Shown here: positions 43,621 to 52,925 of the stretch, piece by piece | Position numbering within the stretch: the first letter of the stretch is position 1 | How the letters are laid out: every line of letters begins with the position of its first letter | Source: Alphaproteobacteria bacterium | Lineage (GTDB): Bacteria > Pseudomonadota > Alphaproteobacteria > Acetobacterales > Acetobacteraceae | Length of the DNA: 64,000 bases | NCBI GenBank assembly: GCA_020850755.1 | Contig: JADZEB010000011.1 | Coordinates: 62,001 to 126,000, forward strand | Reading direction: 5' to 3' | Program-made: the position numbers and the translations under genes | The notes under the pieces: model-generated | Told to the model about the DNA's origin: nothing | Seen by the model: the letters and a program-made list of their open reading frames with translations, nothing else | The model's database searches: none

Positions 43621-44109
43621 ATGACGCGACACTTCGAGCGCCTGGTCGCGCTTGGCGCGATGCTGGTCGCGGGCGCGCTGTTCTGGCAGGCCCAGGACCT
43701 TCCCTTCACCGACTTCATGGGGCCCGGACCGGGGCTGTTTCCGCAGGTCGTGGCAGGATTCACCTGCGTCATGGCCGCGCTGCTGGTGGTGTTTCCAGGC
43801 CCGCCGGCACAACCCAGGGAAGGCGATCCGGGCCATGCTCCGGCAGGCACCGCGGAGCGGCGCACCTTCCTCGCCTACGCCCTCGCTTTGCCCTTCCTGG
43901 CCATCGGATCGGCCTTCCTCGGCTTTCTGGCGACAAGTCTCGCGCTGGCCCTGGCTCTCACCTGGTTCGCTGAGGGGCGCCCGCTGCGCGTCGCCCTGCT
44001 GTTCGGGCTCAGCTGCGGCCTTGTCGGCATCTTCATCTTCGGCGAGATGCTGGAGGTGACGCTGCCACTGTCCGAGATCGACCGCAGCCTGCTGCGGCTC
44101 GCGCGCTGA
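43621..44109 (+). CDS. tctB: TTT small membrane subunit (TctB), operon 1
   Basis: 162 aa from the ATG at 43621; a GTG at 43600 would add seven residues. Four hydrophobic helices are visible, with LPFTDFMGPGPGLFPQVVAGF near the N-terminus; the GPGxFP segment is a TctB hallmark. It helps the large subunit TctA form the transport channel. TctA starts 7 bases later. Confidence 0.9.
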   Translation: MTRHFERLVALGAMLVAGALFWQAQDLPFTDFMGPGPGLFPQVVAGFTCVMAALLVVFPGPPAQPREGDPGHAPAGTAERRTFLAYALALPFLAIGSAFLGFLATSLALALALTWFAEGRPLRVALLFGLSCGLVGIFIFGEMLEVTLPLSEIDRSLLRLAR

Positions 44110-44116
44110 GGCATTC

Positions 44117-45604
44117 ATGCAGGAGCTTCTCCTCGGCTTCGCCAAGGTCTCGACGCCCGAGAACCTGCTCTACTGCTTCATCGGTACGCTGCTCGGCACC
44201 GTGATCGGCATCCTGCCGGGCGTCGGCCCGCTTGCCACCATCGCCATGCTGATGCCACTCACCGCCAACATGGACGTCACCTCGGCGTTGATCATGCTGT
44301 GCGGCATCTATTACGGCGTCGCCTATGGCGGCACGGCAACCTCGGTGCTGCTGCGCATCCCCGGCGAGGCATCCTCGGTCGTGACCTGCCTCGACGGCTA
44401 CGCGATGGCGCGAAAGGGGCGCGCCGGCGCGGCGCTGACCATCGCCGCGATCGGCTCCTTCTTCGCCGGCACTGTGGGCACGATCGCGATTTCCTACCTT
44501 TCGCCGCCGCTCGCGCGCCTTGTGTTCGCCTTCGGCCCGGCGCAATACACGGCGCTGATGCTGGCCGCCATCACTGCCGTGACCTATTTCTCCGGCGGGC
44601 CGCTGGTCAAGGCGCTGTTGATGGTCGGCTTCGGGCTGACGCTCGGTTCGATCGGCGCCGACCCGATGACGCTCGCCCCGCGCATGACCTTCGGCTTCGT
44701 CGATCTCACCGGCGGGATCGAGCTGACGCCGCTGGCGATCGGCCTGTTCGGCTTCTCCGAGATCCTCGGCATGGCGCGCCAGCCGCTCGAGAAGCTGCGC
44801 ATGATCGACCCGCCGCGCACGATGCTCGGCTTCCTGCCCAATCGCGAGGAGACGCGCCGCGCGGTGGCGCCGGTGGCCCGCGGCACCCTGCTCGGCTTCC
44901 TGGTGGGCGTCCTGCCGGGCAGCGGGGCGATGCTCGCCTCGTTCCTGTCCTACGCGCTGGAGCGCAAGCTCGCCCGCAACCCGGCCGAGTTCGGCTCGGG
45001 CGCGGTGGAGGGCGTGGCCGGCCCGGAATCGGCCAACAATGCCGGCGTTGCCGGCGCGCTCCTGCCGCTCTTGTGCATGGGCCTGCCGGCGAGTGCCGTC
45101 ACCGCCGTGCTGATGACCGCCTTCATGATGCACGGCGTGGCGCCGGGCCCGGCGATGCTGCAACGCCAGCCGGAGATCTTCTGGGGCCTGATCGCCAGCA
45201 TGTATATCGGCAATGTCATGCTGGTGCTGTTGAACCTGCCGCTGATCGGTGTGCTGATCCGGATCCTGACCGTGCCGCGCGCCTATCTCTCGCCGCTGAT
45301 CCTGCTGTTCTGCCTGGTCGGCGTCTATTCCGCCGGCGAGGTCGCGGCCGTGGTGCTGGCGGTGATCTTCGGCTTCGTCGGCTATGCCCTGCGCAGGATG
45401 GAGTTCGATCTCGGGCTTCTGATCCTCTCCTTCGTGCTCGGCCCGATCCTCGAGCGCTCGGTGCGCCAGGCGCTGACCATCTCGGGCGGAGACTGGTCGA
45501 TCTTCGCACGCGGCGCCATCGCGCAGGGACTGTTCGCGGTGGCGGCGATCTTCCTCGTGCTGGCATTGTTGCCGCGCCGGCCGCTGCCCAAGGCCGAGGA
45601 CTGA
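44117..45604 (+). CDS. tctA: TTT large membrane subunit (TctA), operon 1
   Basis: 495 aa polytopic membrane protein. Family blocks: GTVIGILPGVGPLATIAMLMPLT near the N-terminus, IYYGVAYGGTATSVLLRIPGEASSVVTCLDGY, and the repeat-like second half GFLVGVLPGSGAMLASFLSYALERK and GVAGPESANNAGVAGALLPLL. The GxLPGxG motifs in both halves mark TctA. It is about 12 helices long and cation-coupled. Confidence 0.95.
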   Translation: MQELLLGFAKVSTPENLLYCFIGTLLGTVIGILPGVGPLATIAMLMPLTANMDVTSALIMLCGIYYGVAYGGTATSVLLRIPGEASSVVTCLDGYAMARKGRAGAALTIAAIGSFFAGTVGTIAISYLSPPLARLVFAFGPAQYTALMLAAITAVTYFSGGPLVKALLMVGFGLTLGSIGADPMTLAPRMTFGFVDLTGGIELTPLAIGLFGFSEILGMARQPLEKLRMIDPPRTMLGFLPNREETRRAVAPVARGTLLGFLVGVLPGSGAMLASFLSYALERKLARNPAEFGSGAVEGVAGPESANNAGVAGALLPLLCMGLPASAVTAVLMTAFMMHGVAPGPAMLQRQPEIFWGLIASMYIGNVMLVLLNLPLIGVLIRILTVPRAYLSPLILLFCLVGVYSAGEVAAVVLAVIFGFVGYALRRMEFDLGLLILSFVLGPILERSVRQALTISGGDWSIFARGAIAQGLFAVAAIFLVLALLPRRPLPKAED

Positions 45605-45638
45605 GCAAGCGGCCAGCCAATCGAAAGGCATCGCAGCG

Positions 45639-46559
45639 ATGTTCCCGCCTCCCGAGGTGATCGAGACCGAGGTCCATGCGCGCTTGCCGGTCGCACTGCA
45701 TCGAACGGCGAACCAGTCGGCTTGGCTGGCGAAGCGCGGTGCCGGGCCGATGCACTCCTTTCTCGAAGGGCCGGCCGTCGACCGCGCCGGCAATCTCTAT
45801 TGCGTCGATCTCGCGCACGGGCGCATCTTCCGTATCACGCCCGACCGACAGTGGCAGGTCTTCGCCGCCTATGACGGCCAGCCCAACGGCCTCAAGCTGC
45901 ACAAGGATGGCCGCGTATTCGTGGCCGACCATCAGCACGGCATCCTGGCCTTCGATCCGGCCACGGGAGCGCGCAGGCCGATCGCCGAGCGGGGCAGCGA
46001 CGGAGCGCGGTTCCTTGGCCTGAACGATCTCAGCTTCGGCAGCGAGGGCGATCTCTACCTCACTGACCAGGGCGACAGCAGCCTCGATGATCCCTGCGGC
46101 GCGGTCTATCGGCTGCGCCGCACGGGCGAGATGGACCTGATCCGGCGCGGCTTCGCCGCCCCGAACGGCCTCGTGCTCAATCGCGCCGAGACGAGCCTCT
46201 TCGTCTCGGCCACGCGCACCAACCAGGTATTCGCCTGCCCCGTGGCCAGGGACCGGCCGGGTGCCGCCAAGACACGCATCTTCCTCCAGCTCTCCGGCGG
46301 GCTGGCCGGACCCGACGGCATGGCGGCGGACGAAGCGGACAACCTCGTTGTCGTGCAGGCGGGGTCTGGATCGGTGTGGGTGTTTTCGCCGCTCGGCGAG
46401 CCGCTCTATCGTATCCGCTCCTGCGCCGGCATTCGCGTGACCAACGTCGCCTATGGCGATGCCGACCGCCGCTCGCTGTTCATCACCGAGGCCGAGCAGG
46501 GCGTGATCCTGAAAGCGCGGCTGCCGGTACCGGGGCGGATCGTCTTCGGCCTGTCCTGA
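45639..46559 (+). CDS. SMP-30/gluconolactonase-like (LRE) beta-propeller hydrolase
   Basis: 306 aa. The propeller start FLEGPAVDRAGNLYCVDLAHGRIFRI and the repeated blocks GQPNGLKLHKDGRVFVADH, NDLSFGSEGDLYLTD and APNGLVLNRAETSLFVS are typical, with the Glu and Asn metal ligands visible (EGP, PNG, NDL). It likely opens a sugar lactone in the cytoplasm; no signal peptide is seen. It follows TctA by 34 bases and is probably in its operon. Confidence 0.9.
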   Translation: MFPPPEVIETEVHARLPVALHRTANQSAWLAKRGAGPMHSFLEGPAVDRAGNLYCVDLAHGRIFRITPDRQWQVFAAYDGQPNGLKLHKDGRVFVADHQHGILAFDPATGARRPIAERGSDGARFLGLNDLSFGSEGDLYLTDQGDSSLDDPCGAVYRLRRTGEMDLIRRGFAAPNGLVLNRAETSLFVSATRTNQVFACPVARDRPGAAKTRIFLQLSGGLAGPDGMAADEADNLVVVQAGSGSVWVFSPLGEPLYRIRSCAGIRVTNVAYGDADRRSLFITEAEQGVILKARLPVPGRIVFGLS

Positions 46560-46674
46560 TCCCCGCCGCGGGGAACAGGCCGCGATCATGCCGCTTGCGC
46601 AATTGTCAGCTCCGGCGCACGCGGATAGGCTGCGACCCCAGCGCGCCAAGCGCGAATCAGCACCGGGGGCAGCG

Positions 46675-48042
46675 ATGACGAGCCTGAACGCGACACTTGC
46701 CGGCTGGACCAGCACGTTGGCCTGCGAGGCGCTGCCGGAGGACGTGCTCCACGACACCAAGCTGCGCATCGCCGACACGATCGGCCTGATGCATGCCGGC
46801 GCCGCCACGCGCTTCGGCCGCTCGGTCGCGGGGGCGATGCTGGACGGTGCCGGCGCCGGACCAAGCACGGCGGTGGGGACGGGGCGCAAGGCACCGCCCG
46901 ACCTTGCCGCGATCGTCAATGGCGCCGCCGCCCATGTGCTGGAGTTCGACGACACCCATGTCGAGACGGCGATCCATGTCTCGAGCCCGGTGGTCGCCGC
47001 CGTGCTGGCCATCGCCGAGGCCAGGGGCGCAAGCGGACGCGACATCGTCGCCGCCGTCGCCGCCGGCAACGAGGTCACCTGCCGGCTGGGCATCGTGGCA
47101 CCCGGTGCCTTGCACCGCAACGCCTACCACCCGACCGCCGTGTTCGGCGCATTCGGCGCCGTCCATGCCGCCGGCAAGCTGCTCGGCCTCGATGCAACGC
47201 GCATCGCCTATGCCACCGGCATCGTCGGCAGCCAGTCGGCCGGGTTGATGGCGGCCTGGACCGACGGCACCGACGCCAAGTCGATGCACCCCGGCTGGTC
47301 GGCCCATTGCGGCATCATGTCCGCGCGCCTCGCCGCCGGCGGCGTCACCGGCCCCGACCTGGTGTTCGAGGGGCCGTTCGGGTTCTTCCGTTCGCATGTG
47401 CAGAACCCGACGGCGCCGTTCGACTATGCCCGCGCCGCCGCTGCCCTGGGCCAGACCTGGGAGAGCCGCAGCATCGCCTTCAAGCCCTACCCGGCGGGCC
47501 ACTTCGTGCACGCCTTCGTCGATGCGCTGCTGGCCATCCTGGCAAAGCATCCGCTGCGGCCGGAGGAGATCGCCCGGATCCACTGCCCGATCGCCGACTT
47601 CATGGTGCCGCTGGTGGCCGAACCGGTGGAGAAGAAGCTTGCGCCGGCAACCTCCTGGCACTGCCGGGTCAGCCTGCACTGGTCCCTGGCCGAAGCGATG
47701 GTGCTCGGCAAACTGGATCGCCACGCCTACGACCTGGAGCATCCGCGCGTGGCCGAGATCCGCGCCCTTGCCCGCAAGGTCAGCCACGAGATCGACGCCA
47801 CTCAGACCAACCGGCGCATCTGGCGCGGCCATGTCATCGTCACCACCACGGACGGACGCGTGTTCGAGCATATCGAGCACCACAACCGCGGCAGCGCCGA
47901 GAACCCGCTGAGCGAGGCGGATCTGCGCGCGAAATTCGCCTCCAATGTCAGCGACAGCTATGCCGCCGCCGAGGCGAGCGCGCTGTTCGACCGCATCCTG
48001 CGCCTCGAGTCCCAGCCCTCCGCGGCAGGCCTGCTGACCTAG
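46675..48042 (+). CDS. MmgE/PrpD-family protein
   Basis: 455 aa from the ATG at 46675. Family blocks are LRIADTIGLMHAGAATRFG, GAAAHVLEFDDTHVETAIHVSSPVV, HPTAVFGAFGAVHAAGKLLGLD (as YHPTAVFGAFG) and KPYPAGHFVHAFVDA. Relatives dehydrate methylcitrate or isomerise itaconate or aconitate-like acids. With a TTT importer on each side it most likely processes an imported di/tricarboxylate. Confidence 0.9.
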   Translation: MTSLNATLAGWTSTLACEALPEDVLHDTKLRIADTIGLMHAGAATRFGRSVAGAMLDGAGAGPSTAVGTGRKAPPDLAAIVNGAAAHVLEFDDTHVETAIHVSSPVVAAVLAIAEARGASGRDIVAAVAAGNEVTCRLGIVAPGALHRNAYHPTAVFGAFGAVHAAGKLLGLDATRIAYATGIVGSQSAGLMAAWTDGTDAKSMHPGWSAHCGIMSARLAAGGVTGPDLVFEGPFGFFRSHVQNPTAPFDYARAAAALGQTWESRSIAFKPYPAGHFVHAFVDALLAILAKHPLRPEEIARIHCPIADFMVPLVAEPVEKKLAPATSWHCRVSLHWSLAEAMVLGKLDRHAYDLEHPRVAEIRALARKVSHEIDATQTNRRIWRGHVIVTTTDGRVFEHIEHHNRGSAENPLSEADLRAKFASNVSDSYAAAEASALFDRILRLESQPSAAGLLT

Positions 48043-48054
48043 GGCCGCGCCTGA

Positions 48055-48729
48055 TCAGCTCGCGATTTCTGCCGCCAGCCGCGCGCAGGCGCTGATCGCC
48101 AGAACCCCGCGCGTTCGTGCCGCCGCGCAGGCCGCCCGCTTGATCGCGCTGGTGTAGCTCATGCAGTCGAACACCAGAAGGTCGGGCCGCGCGCCGGCCA
48201 GCCTGGCGCCTGCTTCCGCCGCCTCGGCCGCGCTGGCATTGGGAGACAGGGCCGCGACCTCGACCGCATGGCCGCCTTCCTGCCAATGCGCCGCCTGGCC
48301 GGCTATCTGCTCGGGCAGCGGCGTGAGGATGCCAAGCCTGCCCCGCGGCAGCAGCGCGCGCACGCTCGCGGCCAGCACGCGCGAGGGGAAGACCACGCGG
48401 AACCGACCCATCCATTCGGGGAACTCGCCGGTGCACAGCACCATCGCCACATCATGCCCGGATGCGGCCAGGATCTCCAATTGGCGGGTGCCATGGCGCA
48501 CCACCGCCGCCTTGCTCACCCGCACGCCCGAACCATCCGGCAGGCGGGTGAAAAGCGCGTCGCCATCGTTCTCGGGCGGCAGGGCGTCGATCTCGGCGCG
48601 CGATAGCCCGTCGAGCGCGCCGCGCAGTACCAGATCGACCGCGTTGCCAGTGGCCAGCGCGATCTCGTGCTCGATGTCAGGCCGAGGGCTCTGCCCCACC
48701 ACCAGTGCCGCCAGCGTCGGCTTGCCCAT
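48055..48729 (-). CDS. aroM: AroM-family protein
   Basis: 224 aa from the ATG at 48729, which has AAGGAGGCAGGGGC upstream. The N-terminal LAALVVGQSPRPDIEHEI is the AroM-family signature, and LGILTPLPEQI and LLVFDCMSYTSAIKRA complete the aspartate/glutamate-racemase-like fold. Two cysteines (in VLCTGEFPE and VFDCMSY) sit where racemase-type catalytic cysteines would be. The family's role is unknown. It is convergent with the PrpD gene and divergent from the second TTT operon, so it may belong functionally to that operon. Confidence 0.85.
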   Translation of the reverse strand: MGKPTLAALVVGQSPRPDIEHEIALATGNAVDLVLRGALDGLSRAEIDALPPENDGDALFTRLPDGSGVRVSKAAVVRHGTRQLEILAASGHDVAMVLCTGEFPEWMGRFRVVFPSRVLAASVRALLPRGRLGILTPLPEQIAGQAAHWQEGGHAVEVAALSPNASAAEAAEAGARLAGARPDLLVFDCMSYTSAIKRAACAAARTRGVLAISACARLAAEIAS

Positions 48730-48910
48730 CGCCCCTGCCTCCTTCGTCCGTCGCGCGGCAGGATCGCGCGGTCGGGCGCCGCGGGCAATGACTTGCCGCC
48801 GGGCAGGAAGCATCCGCTGCCGTTGCGCACCCGACCGAAGTGCGGATCATGGCCTTCCACGCATCCATTGACGTCTTGATCGACCAACGCGCTTCTGCAA
48901 CGATCGGTCA

Positions 48911-48924
48911 TTGAAATGTTTCAA
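48911..48924. promoter_or_regulatory. putative TTT-operon operator TTGAA-ATGT-TTCAA (copy 2)
   Basis: A palindrome that can also be read as TTGAAA-TG-TTTCAA (6-2-6), about 28 bases before the second TctC start and in the divergent region with aroM. Arms equal those of the site at 42543. The layout also resembles TGAAA/TTTCA-type sites of IclR- and LacI-family regulators. No regulator gene is adjacent. Confidence 0.6.
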
Positions 48925-48944
48925 GGATGACGGGGGAGGCGGAT

Positions 48945-49931
48945 ATGCGCAGGGCATTTCTGGCGGGATTCGCGACCGCGACGGCGGCGATCATGTTGCC
49001 CTGGTTCTTCGCGATTGCCAGCGCGCAGGCCCAGACCTTCCCCGAACGCGGGCGGCCCATCACCCTGATCGTGCCCTACACGCCGGGCGGCGGGGTCGAT
49101 TTCGTGGCGCGCACTACCGCGGCCGCGCTCGAGCGCGAGCTGTCCGTGCCGGTGCAGGTGGCGAACCGGCCCGGCGCGGGCGCGCAGGTGGGCATCACCA
49201 GCATGATCCGCTCGCGCCCCGACGGCTACACGCTGGCGATGATCGTCAAGCCGACGGTGCTGACGCACTATCTGGACGCCTCGCGCAACGCGATCTACAC
49301 GCGCGCGAGCTTCCAACCGATCGCGCATCTCTATTCCGTCAGCTATGCCGTCGCGGTCCCGGCCAACAGCCCCTATCAGGATTTCCGCTCCTTCATCGCC
49401 GCGGCGCGCGCCAACCCGGAGCGCATCAAGATCGCCGATGCCGGGCTTATGACCGCCCCGCATGTGATGCTGTCGATGCTGGAACGCGCTGCCGGTGTCC
49501 GCTTCGCCCCGGTGCACTTCAATGGCGGCGCGCCGGCGATGGCCGCGCTGCTCGGCGGACATGTCGAGGGCATGTCCGGCGGCGGGTCCGATTTCGTGCC
49601 GCAGCTTGGCTCGGGCCAGATCAAGGTGCTGGCCGTGACCGCCGATGGCGAGGACCCGCTCCTGCCCGGCATTGCCTCCATGCGCTCGATGGGCGTCGAC
49701 GTGCTGTTCAACACCGGCACCGGCATCGCTGCGCCGGCCGGAACGCCGGCCACGACGGTGCAGGTGCTGGAAGGCGCGCTGGCACGCATCGCCGCGACGG
49801 AGATCTGGCAGCGCGCGCTGATCGGTTACGGCATCACACCGCGCTTCATGGGCGCTCGCGACTATGCGGCGTTCTGGCTCGATTTCGAGCAGCGCGTCGG
49901 TCCGGTGCTGCAGGCGATGTTCGCCCGCTGA
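48945..49931 (+). CDS. tctC: TTT receptor (TctC/Bug family), operon 2
   Basis: 328 aa from the ATG at 48945 (ribosome site GGGGGAGGCGG). A long hydrophobic signal (FLAGFATATAAIMLPWFFAIAS) ends at AQAQ. The mature part reads RPITLIVPYTPGGGVDFVAR, with the PGGxxD ligand loop, then VANRPGAGAQVG. It heads the second TctC-TctB-TctA operon and is divergent from aroM. Confidence 0.92.
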   Translation: MRRAFLAGFATATAAIMLPWFFAIASAQAQTFPERGRPITLIVPYTPGGGVDFVARTTAAALERELSVPVQVANRPGAGAQVGITSMIRSRPDGYTLAMIVKPTVLTHYLDASRNAIYTRASFQPIAHLYSVSYAVAVPANSPYQDFRSFIAAARANPERIKIADAGLMTAPHVMLSMLERAAGVRFAPVHFNGGAPAMAALLGGHVEGMSGGGSDFVPQLGSGQIKVLAVTADGEDPLLPGIASMRSMGVDVLFNTGTGIAAPAGTPATTVQVLEGALARIAATEIWQRALIGYGITPRFMGARDYAAFWLDFEQRVGPVLQAMFAR

Positions 49932-49967
49932 CGCATTGGCAGCGGCACCGCAACACCGAGCCATTCC

Positions 49968-50426
49968 ATGCGCAACGCGCAGCTTGCAGCCGGCGGCGCG
50001 CTGCTGGCGCTTGCGGCCTTCCTGTTCGCGCAGGGACAATCGCTATCCTACTATACCCCGCTGGGGCCGGGCCCCGGATTCTTCCCCTACTGGCTTTCCG
50101 GCCTGCTGGCGCTTCTCGCGCTCGGCATCATGCTGCGCGCAATACTCGGCCCGCCCGAGGCGCCGCCGAACGAGCCGCCGCTCACGCCGCGCGTGGCCTG
50201 GCGCGGTGCGGTTGCCATCGCCACGATCGGCGCCGTTGCGCTGCTGATCGATCCGCTCGGCTTCCGCCTGACCATGCTCTGCATGCTGGCCACGCTGCTG
50301 CCGACACTCGGCTATCGCCGCCCGCTCGGCGTCGCGGCGATCGCGGTGGCTGGCGGTTTCGGCACCGCCGAGCTGTTCCAGCGGGTACTTGCGACGCCGC
50401 TCCCTGTCGGCCTGCTGGGGATCTGA
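49968..50426 (+). CDS. tctB: TTT small membrane subunit (TctB), operon 2
   Basis: 152 aa with four hydrophobic helices. YYTPLGPGPGFFPYWLSGLLALLA near residue 25 is the TctB GPGxFP signature, shared with the other TctB here. It lies between TctC (36-base gap) and TctA (9-base gap). Confidence 0.9.
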   Translation: MRNAQLAAGGALLALAAFLFAQGQSLSYYTPLGPGPGFFPYWLSGLLALLALGIMLRAILGPPEAPPNEPPLTPRVAWRGAVAIATIGAVALLIDPLGFRLTMLCMLATLLPTLGYRRPLGVAAIAVAGGFGTAELFQRVLATPLPVGLLGI

Positions 50427-50435
50427 GGCACCGCG

Positions 50436-51935
50436 ATGGAGTCCAGCATCGGCCTCCTCCTCGGCGGACTGGCGACCGCGCTCGAGCCGGGCAACCTCCT
50501 GTTCGCGCTGATCGGCTGCGTGCTCGGCACGTTGGTGGGCGTCCTGCCCGGCCTCGGGCCGGTGGCGGCAACCGCGATGCTGCTGCCGGTCACGGTGGGC
50601 ATGGCGCCGGTGCCCTCGATCATCATGCTCTCGGCGATCTATTACGGCGCGATGTATGGCGGCACCATCACCTCGGTGCTGGTGAACGTGCCGGGCGAGG
50701 CCGCCTCCGCCATCACCTGCCTCGACGGCTACCAGATGGCGCGCCAGGGCCGCGCCGGGGCCGCGCTCGCCATCGCCGCGATCGGCTCCTTCATCGGCGG
50801 CACGCTGGCGACGATGGGCCTCGTGCTGCTGGCCCAGCCCCTGGCGCGGCTTGGGCTGCGCTTCGGCCCGCCCGAATTCTTCGCACTGATGATCCTCGGC
50901 CTGTCGCTGGTGGTGGGGCTGGCCGGGCGCTCGATCCTGCGCACGCTCGCCTCGGCGGTGCTCGGCCTGTTCGTGGCCATGGTGGGAATCGATCCGGTGA
51001 TCGGCGCACAACGCTACACCTTCGGCTCGCTGGAGCTGCTCGACGGCGTGAACGTCGTCGTCGTTGCGATGGGCCTGTTCGGCGTGGGCGAGGTGCTGTT
51101 GAACCTGGAGGGAAAGCCGGTCCGCCCGATCGCGGTCAGCCTCGGCAGCGCAACCCTGAAGCGCGCGGACTGGCGGGCCTCGGCCATGCCGATCCTGCGC
51201 GGCAGCGCCATCGGCTTCGTGCTGGGCTTCATTCCGGGTGTGAGCGCGGTGGTGTCGAGCTTCGCCTCCTATGTGCTGGAACGGAAGCTCTCACGCACAC
51301 CGGACCGGTTCGGCAATGGCGCGATCGAAGGCGTGGCCGGCCCCGAGACCGCCAACAACGCGCACGCCAACGCCGCACTGATCCCGCTGTTCACGCTCGG
51401 CATTCCCGGCTCCTCGACGGTGGCCGTGCTGATGGGCGCATTCATGATGAACGGGCTCACGCCCGGACCCTTCCTGTTCCGCGATCATGCCGACATCGCC
51501 TGGGCCGTGATCGCGAGCCTCTATGTCGGCAACGTCATCCTGCTGGTGCTGAACCTGCCGCTGATCCCGCTCTGGGCCAGCATCATGCGCGTGCCGCACG
51601 CAGTGCTGATGACGATCATCCTCGCCTTGTGCGTGCTGGGCGCCTACACGCTCGAAAGCAATGCGTTCAATGTGTGGATGCTGCTGCTGTTCGGCATCAT
51701 CGGTTACCTGATGCGCAAGCTCGACTTCCCGATCGCGCCCTTGGTGCTGACGGCCGTGCTCGGCCCCTTGATCGAACAGTCGCTGCGCCGCTCGCTTGAG
51801 ATGTCGCGCGGCGATTTCTCGATCCTGTTCGCGCGCCCGCTGTCGCTCTCGCTCCTGGTGCTGGCGGCGCTGGTGCTGGCGGGCTCGACCGTGCAAGCGG
51901 TGGCGAAGCTGCGCGGGGCGGACGCCCAGATCTGA
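50436..51935 (+). CDS. tctA: TTT large membrane subunit (TctA), operon 2
   Basis: 499 aa. Blocks GTLVGVLPGLGPVAATAMLLPVT, IYYGAMYGGTITSVLVNVPGEAASAITCLDGYQ, GFVLGFIPGVSAVVSSFASYVLERK and GVAGPETANNAHANAALIPLF match those of the TctA at 44117 in order. The paralogues clearly share ancestry but are well diverged, arguing for different substrates rather than a recent copy. It converges closely with the dehydrogenase gene, leaving a 15-base gap. Confidence 0.95.
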   Translation: MESSIGLLLGGLATALEPGNLLFALIGCVLGTLVGVLPGLGPVAATAMLLPVTVGMAPVPSIIMLSAIYYGAMYGGTITSVLVNVPGEAASAITCLDGYQMARQGRAGAALAIAAIGSFIGGTLATMGLVLLAQPLARLGLRFGPPEFFALMILGLSLVVGLAGRSILRTLASAVLGLFVAMVGIDPVIGAQRYTFGSLELLDGVNVVVVAMGLFGVGEVLLNLEGKPVRPIAVSLGSATLKRADWRASAMPILRGSAIGFVLGFIPGVSAVVSSFASYVLERKLSRTPDRFGNGAIEGVAGPETANNAHANAALIPLFTLGIPGSSTVAVLMGAFMMNGLTPGPFLFRDHADIAWAVIASLYVGNVILLVLNLPLIPLWASIMRVPHAVLMTIILALCVLGAYTLESNAFNVWMLLLFGIIGYLMRKLDFPIAPLVLTAVLGPLIEQSLRRSLEMSRGDFSILFARPLSLSLLVLAALVLAGSTVQAVAKLRGADAQI

Positions 51936-51950
51936 TCGGCCGGCGCCCGT

Positions 51951-52925
51951 TCAGGCGAACTGGTGCAGCAGGGGCTCGCCGGCGATGAATCGGGCGAGAT
52001 TGGCCTCGACCAGCCGGGCGAAGCGCGCGGGCTGGCTTGCATCGCGACCGCCGACCTGGGCCGTGAGCAGAAGGTGGGGGCAGGCGAACAGCGGGTGGCC
52101 CTCGGGCAGCGGCTCGGGCTCGGCCACGTCGAGCGCGGCGCCGGCGAGCCGCCCGCCATGCAGCGCCGCCGCCAGCGCCGCCTGGTCGAGGGAGGTCCCG
52201 CGCCCGACATTGACCAGGATCGCGTGCGCCGGCAGCAGGCCAAGAGCGCGCGCGCCGATGATGCCGCGCGTCTCCGCCCCGCCCGGCAGGACGCCGAGCA
52301 GGATATCGGTGTCGGGCAGGATGGCGTCGAGATCGGCAGGCGGGCGCACCGTCACGCCCGGCATGCCGGCCGCGCTGCGGCGCACGCCGGTAACGCTCGC
52401 GCCCATCGCCAAGAGCCGCGTGGCGAGCGCGCGCCCGATGTCGCCGAGGCCGAGGATGGTCGCGCGCTTGCCCTCGACAGTTTCAAGCCTCCCGGCCGGC
52501 ACGGCCCAGCGGCCTTGCGCCTGGATGCGCACCGCATCCGGGATGCGGCGATAGAGCGCCAGGACCAGGCCGAGTGCGTGTTCGGCCACCACCACATCGA
52601 GCACCCCGCCCGCGCGCGTCATGCGGATGCGCGGCGGCGGCACCACCCCTTCGAGCTGATCGGTGCCGGCGCTGCCGAGCTGGATCCAGCCGAGCCGCGG
52701 TGCCGCGAACAGGCGCGCGGCCACCGCCTTCGTCACCAGCTTGCCCTGGCTGATGAAGGCGGTGCAGCCGGCGGCATCGGCCAGCGCCGGCTCGAGCTCC
52801 TGGTGGAAGGCGAAGGCGACTTCGGGAAAGCGCTCGGCCAGCAAGCGCAGATGGATGGTGTCCGGGTAGCAGAACACAACGCGATGCTTCGGGTACTGGC
52901 CCACGGTCGGATCTTCCCTTGCCAT
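51951..52925 (-). CDS. D-isomer-specific 2-hydroxyacid dehydrogenase, atypical catalytic residue
   Basis: 324 aa from the ATG at 52925; the longer frame upstream runs into the divergent regulator region and looks noncoding. The NAD motif ATILGLGDIGRALATRLLAMGA, the substrate/catalytic Arg in VNVGRGTSLDQ and the Glu in DVAEPEPLPEGHPLF are all present. The last block, normally LTPHxAG with the catalytic His, reads LLLTAQVGGRDASQ, so Gln replaces His. It may act on an unusual substrate or be slow. It is divergent from an Lrp/AsnC regulator. Confidence 0.88.
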   Translation of the reverse strand: MAREDPTVGQYPKHRVVFCYPDTIHLRLLAERFPEVAFAFHQELEPALADAAGCTAFISQGKLVTKAVAARLFAAPRLGWIQLGSAGTDQLEGVVPPPRIRMTRAGGVLDVVVAEHALGLVLALYRRIPDAVRIQAQGRWAVPAGRLETVEGKRATILGLGDIGRALATRLLAMGASVTGVRRSAAGMPGVTVRPPADLDAILPDTDILLGVLPGGAETRGIIGARALGLLPAHAILVNVGRGTSLDQAALAAALHGGRLAGAALDVAEPEPLPEGHPLFACPHLLLTAQVGGRDASQPARFARLVEANLARFIAGEPLLHQFA

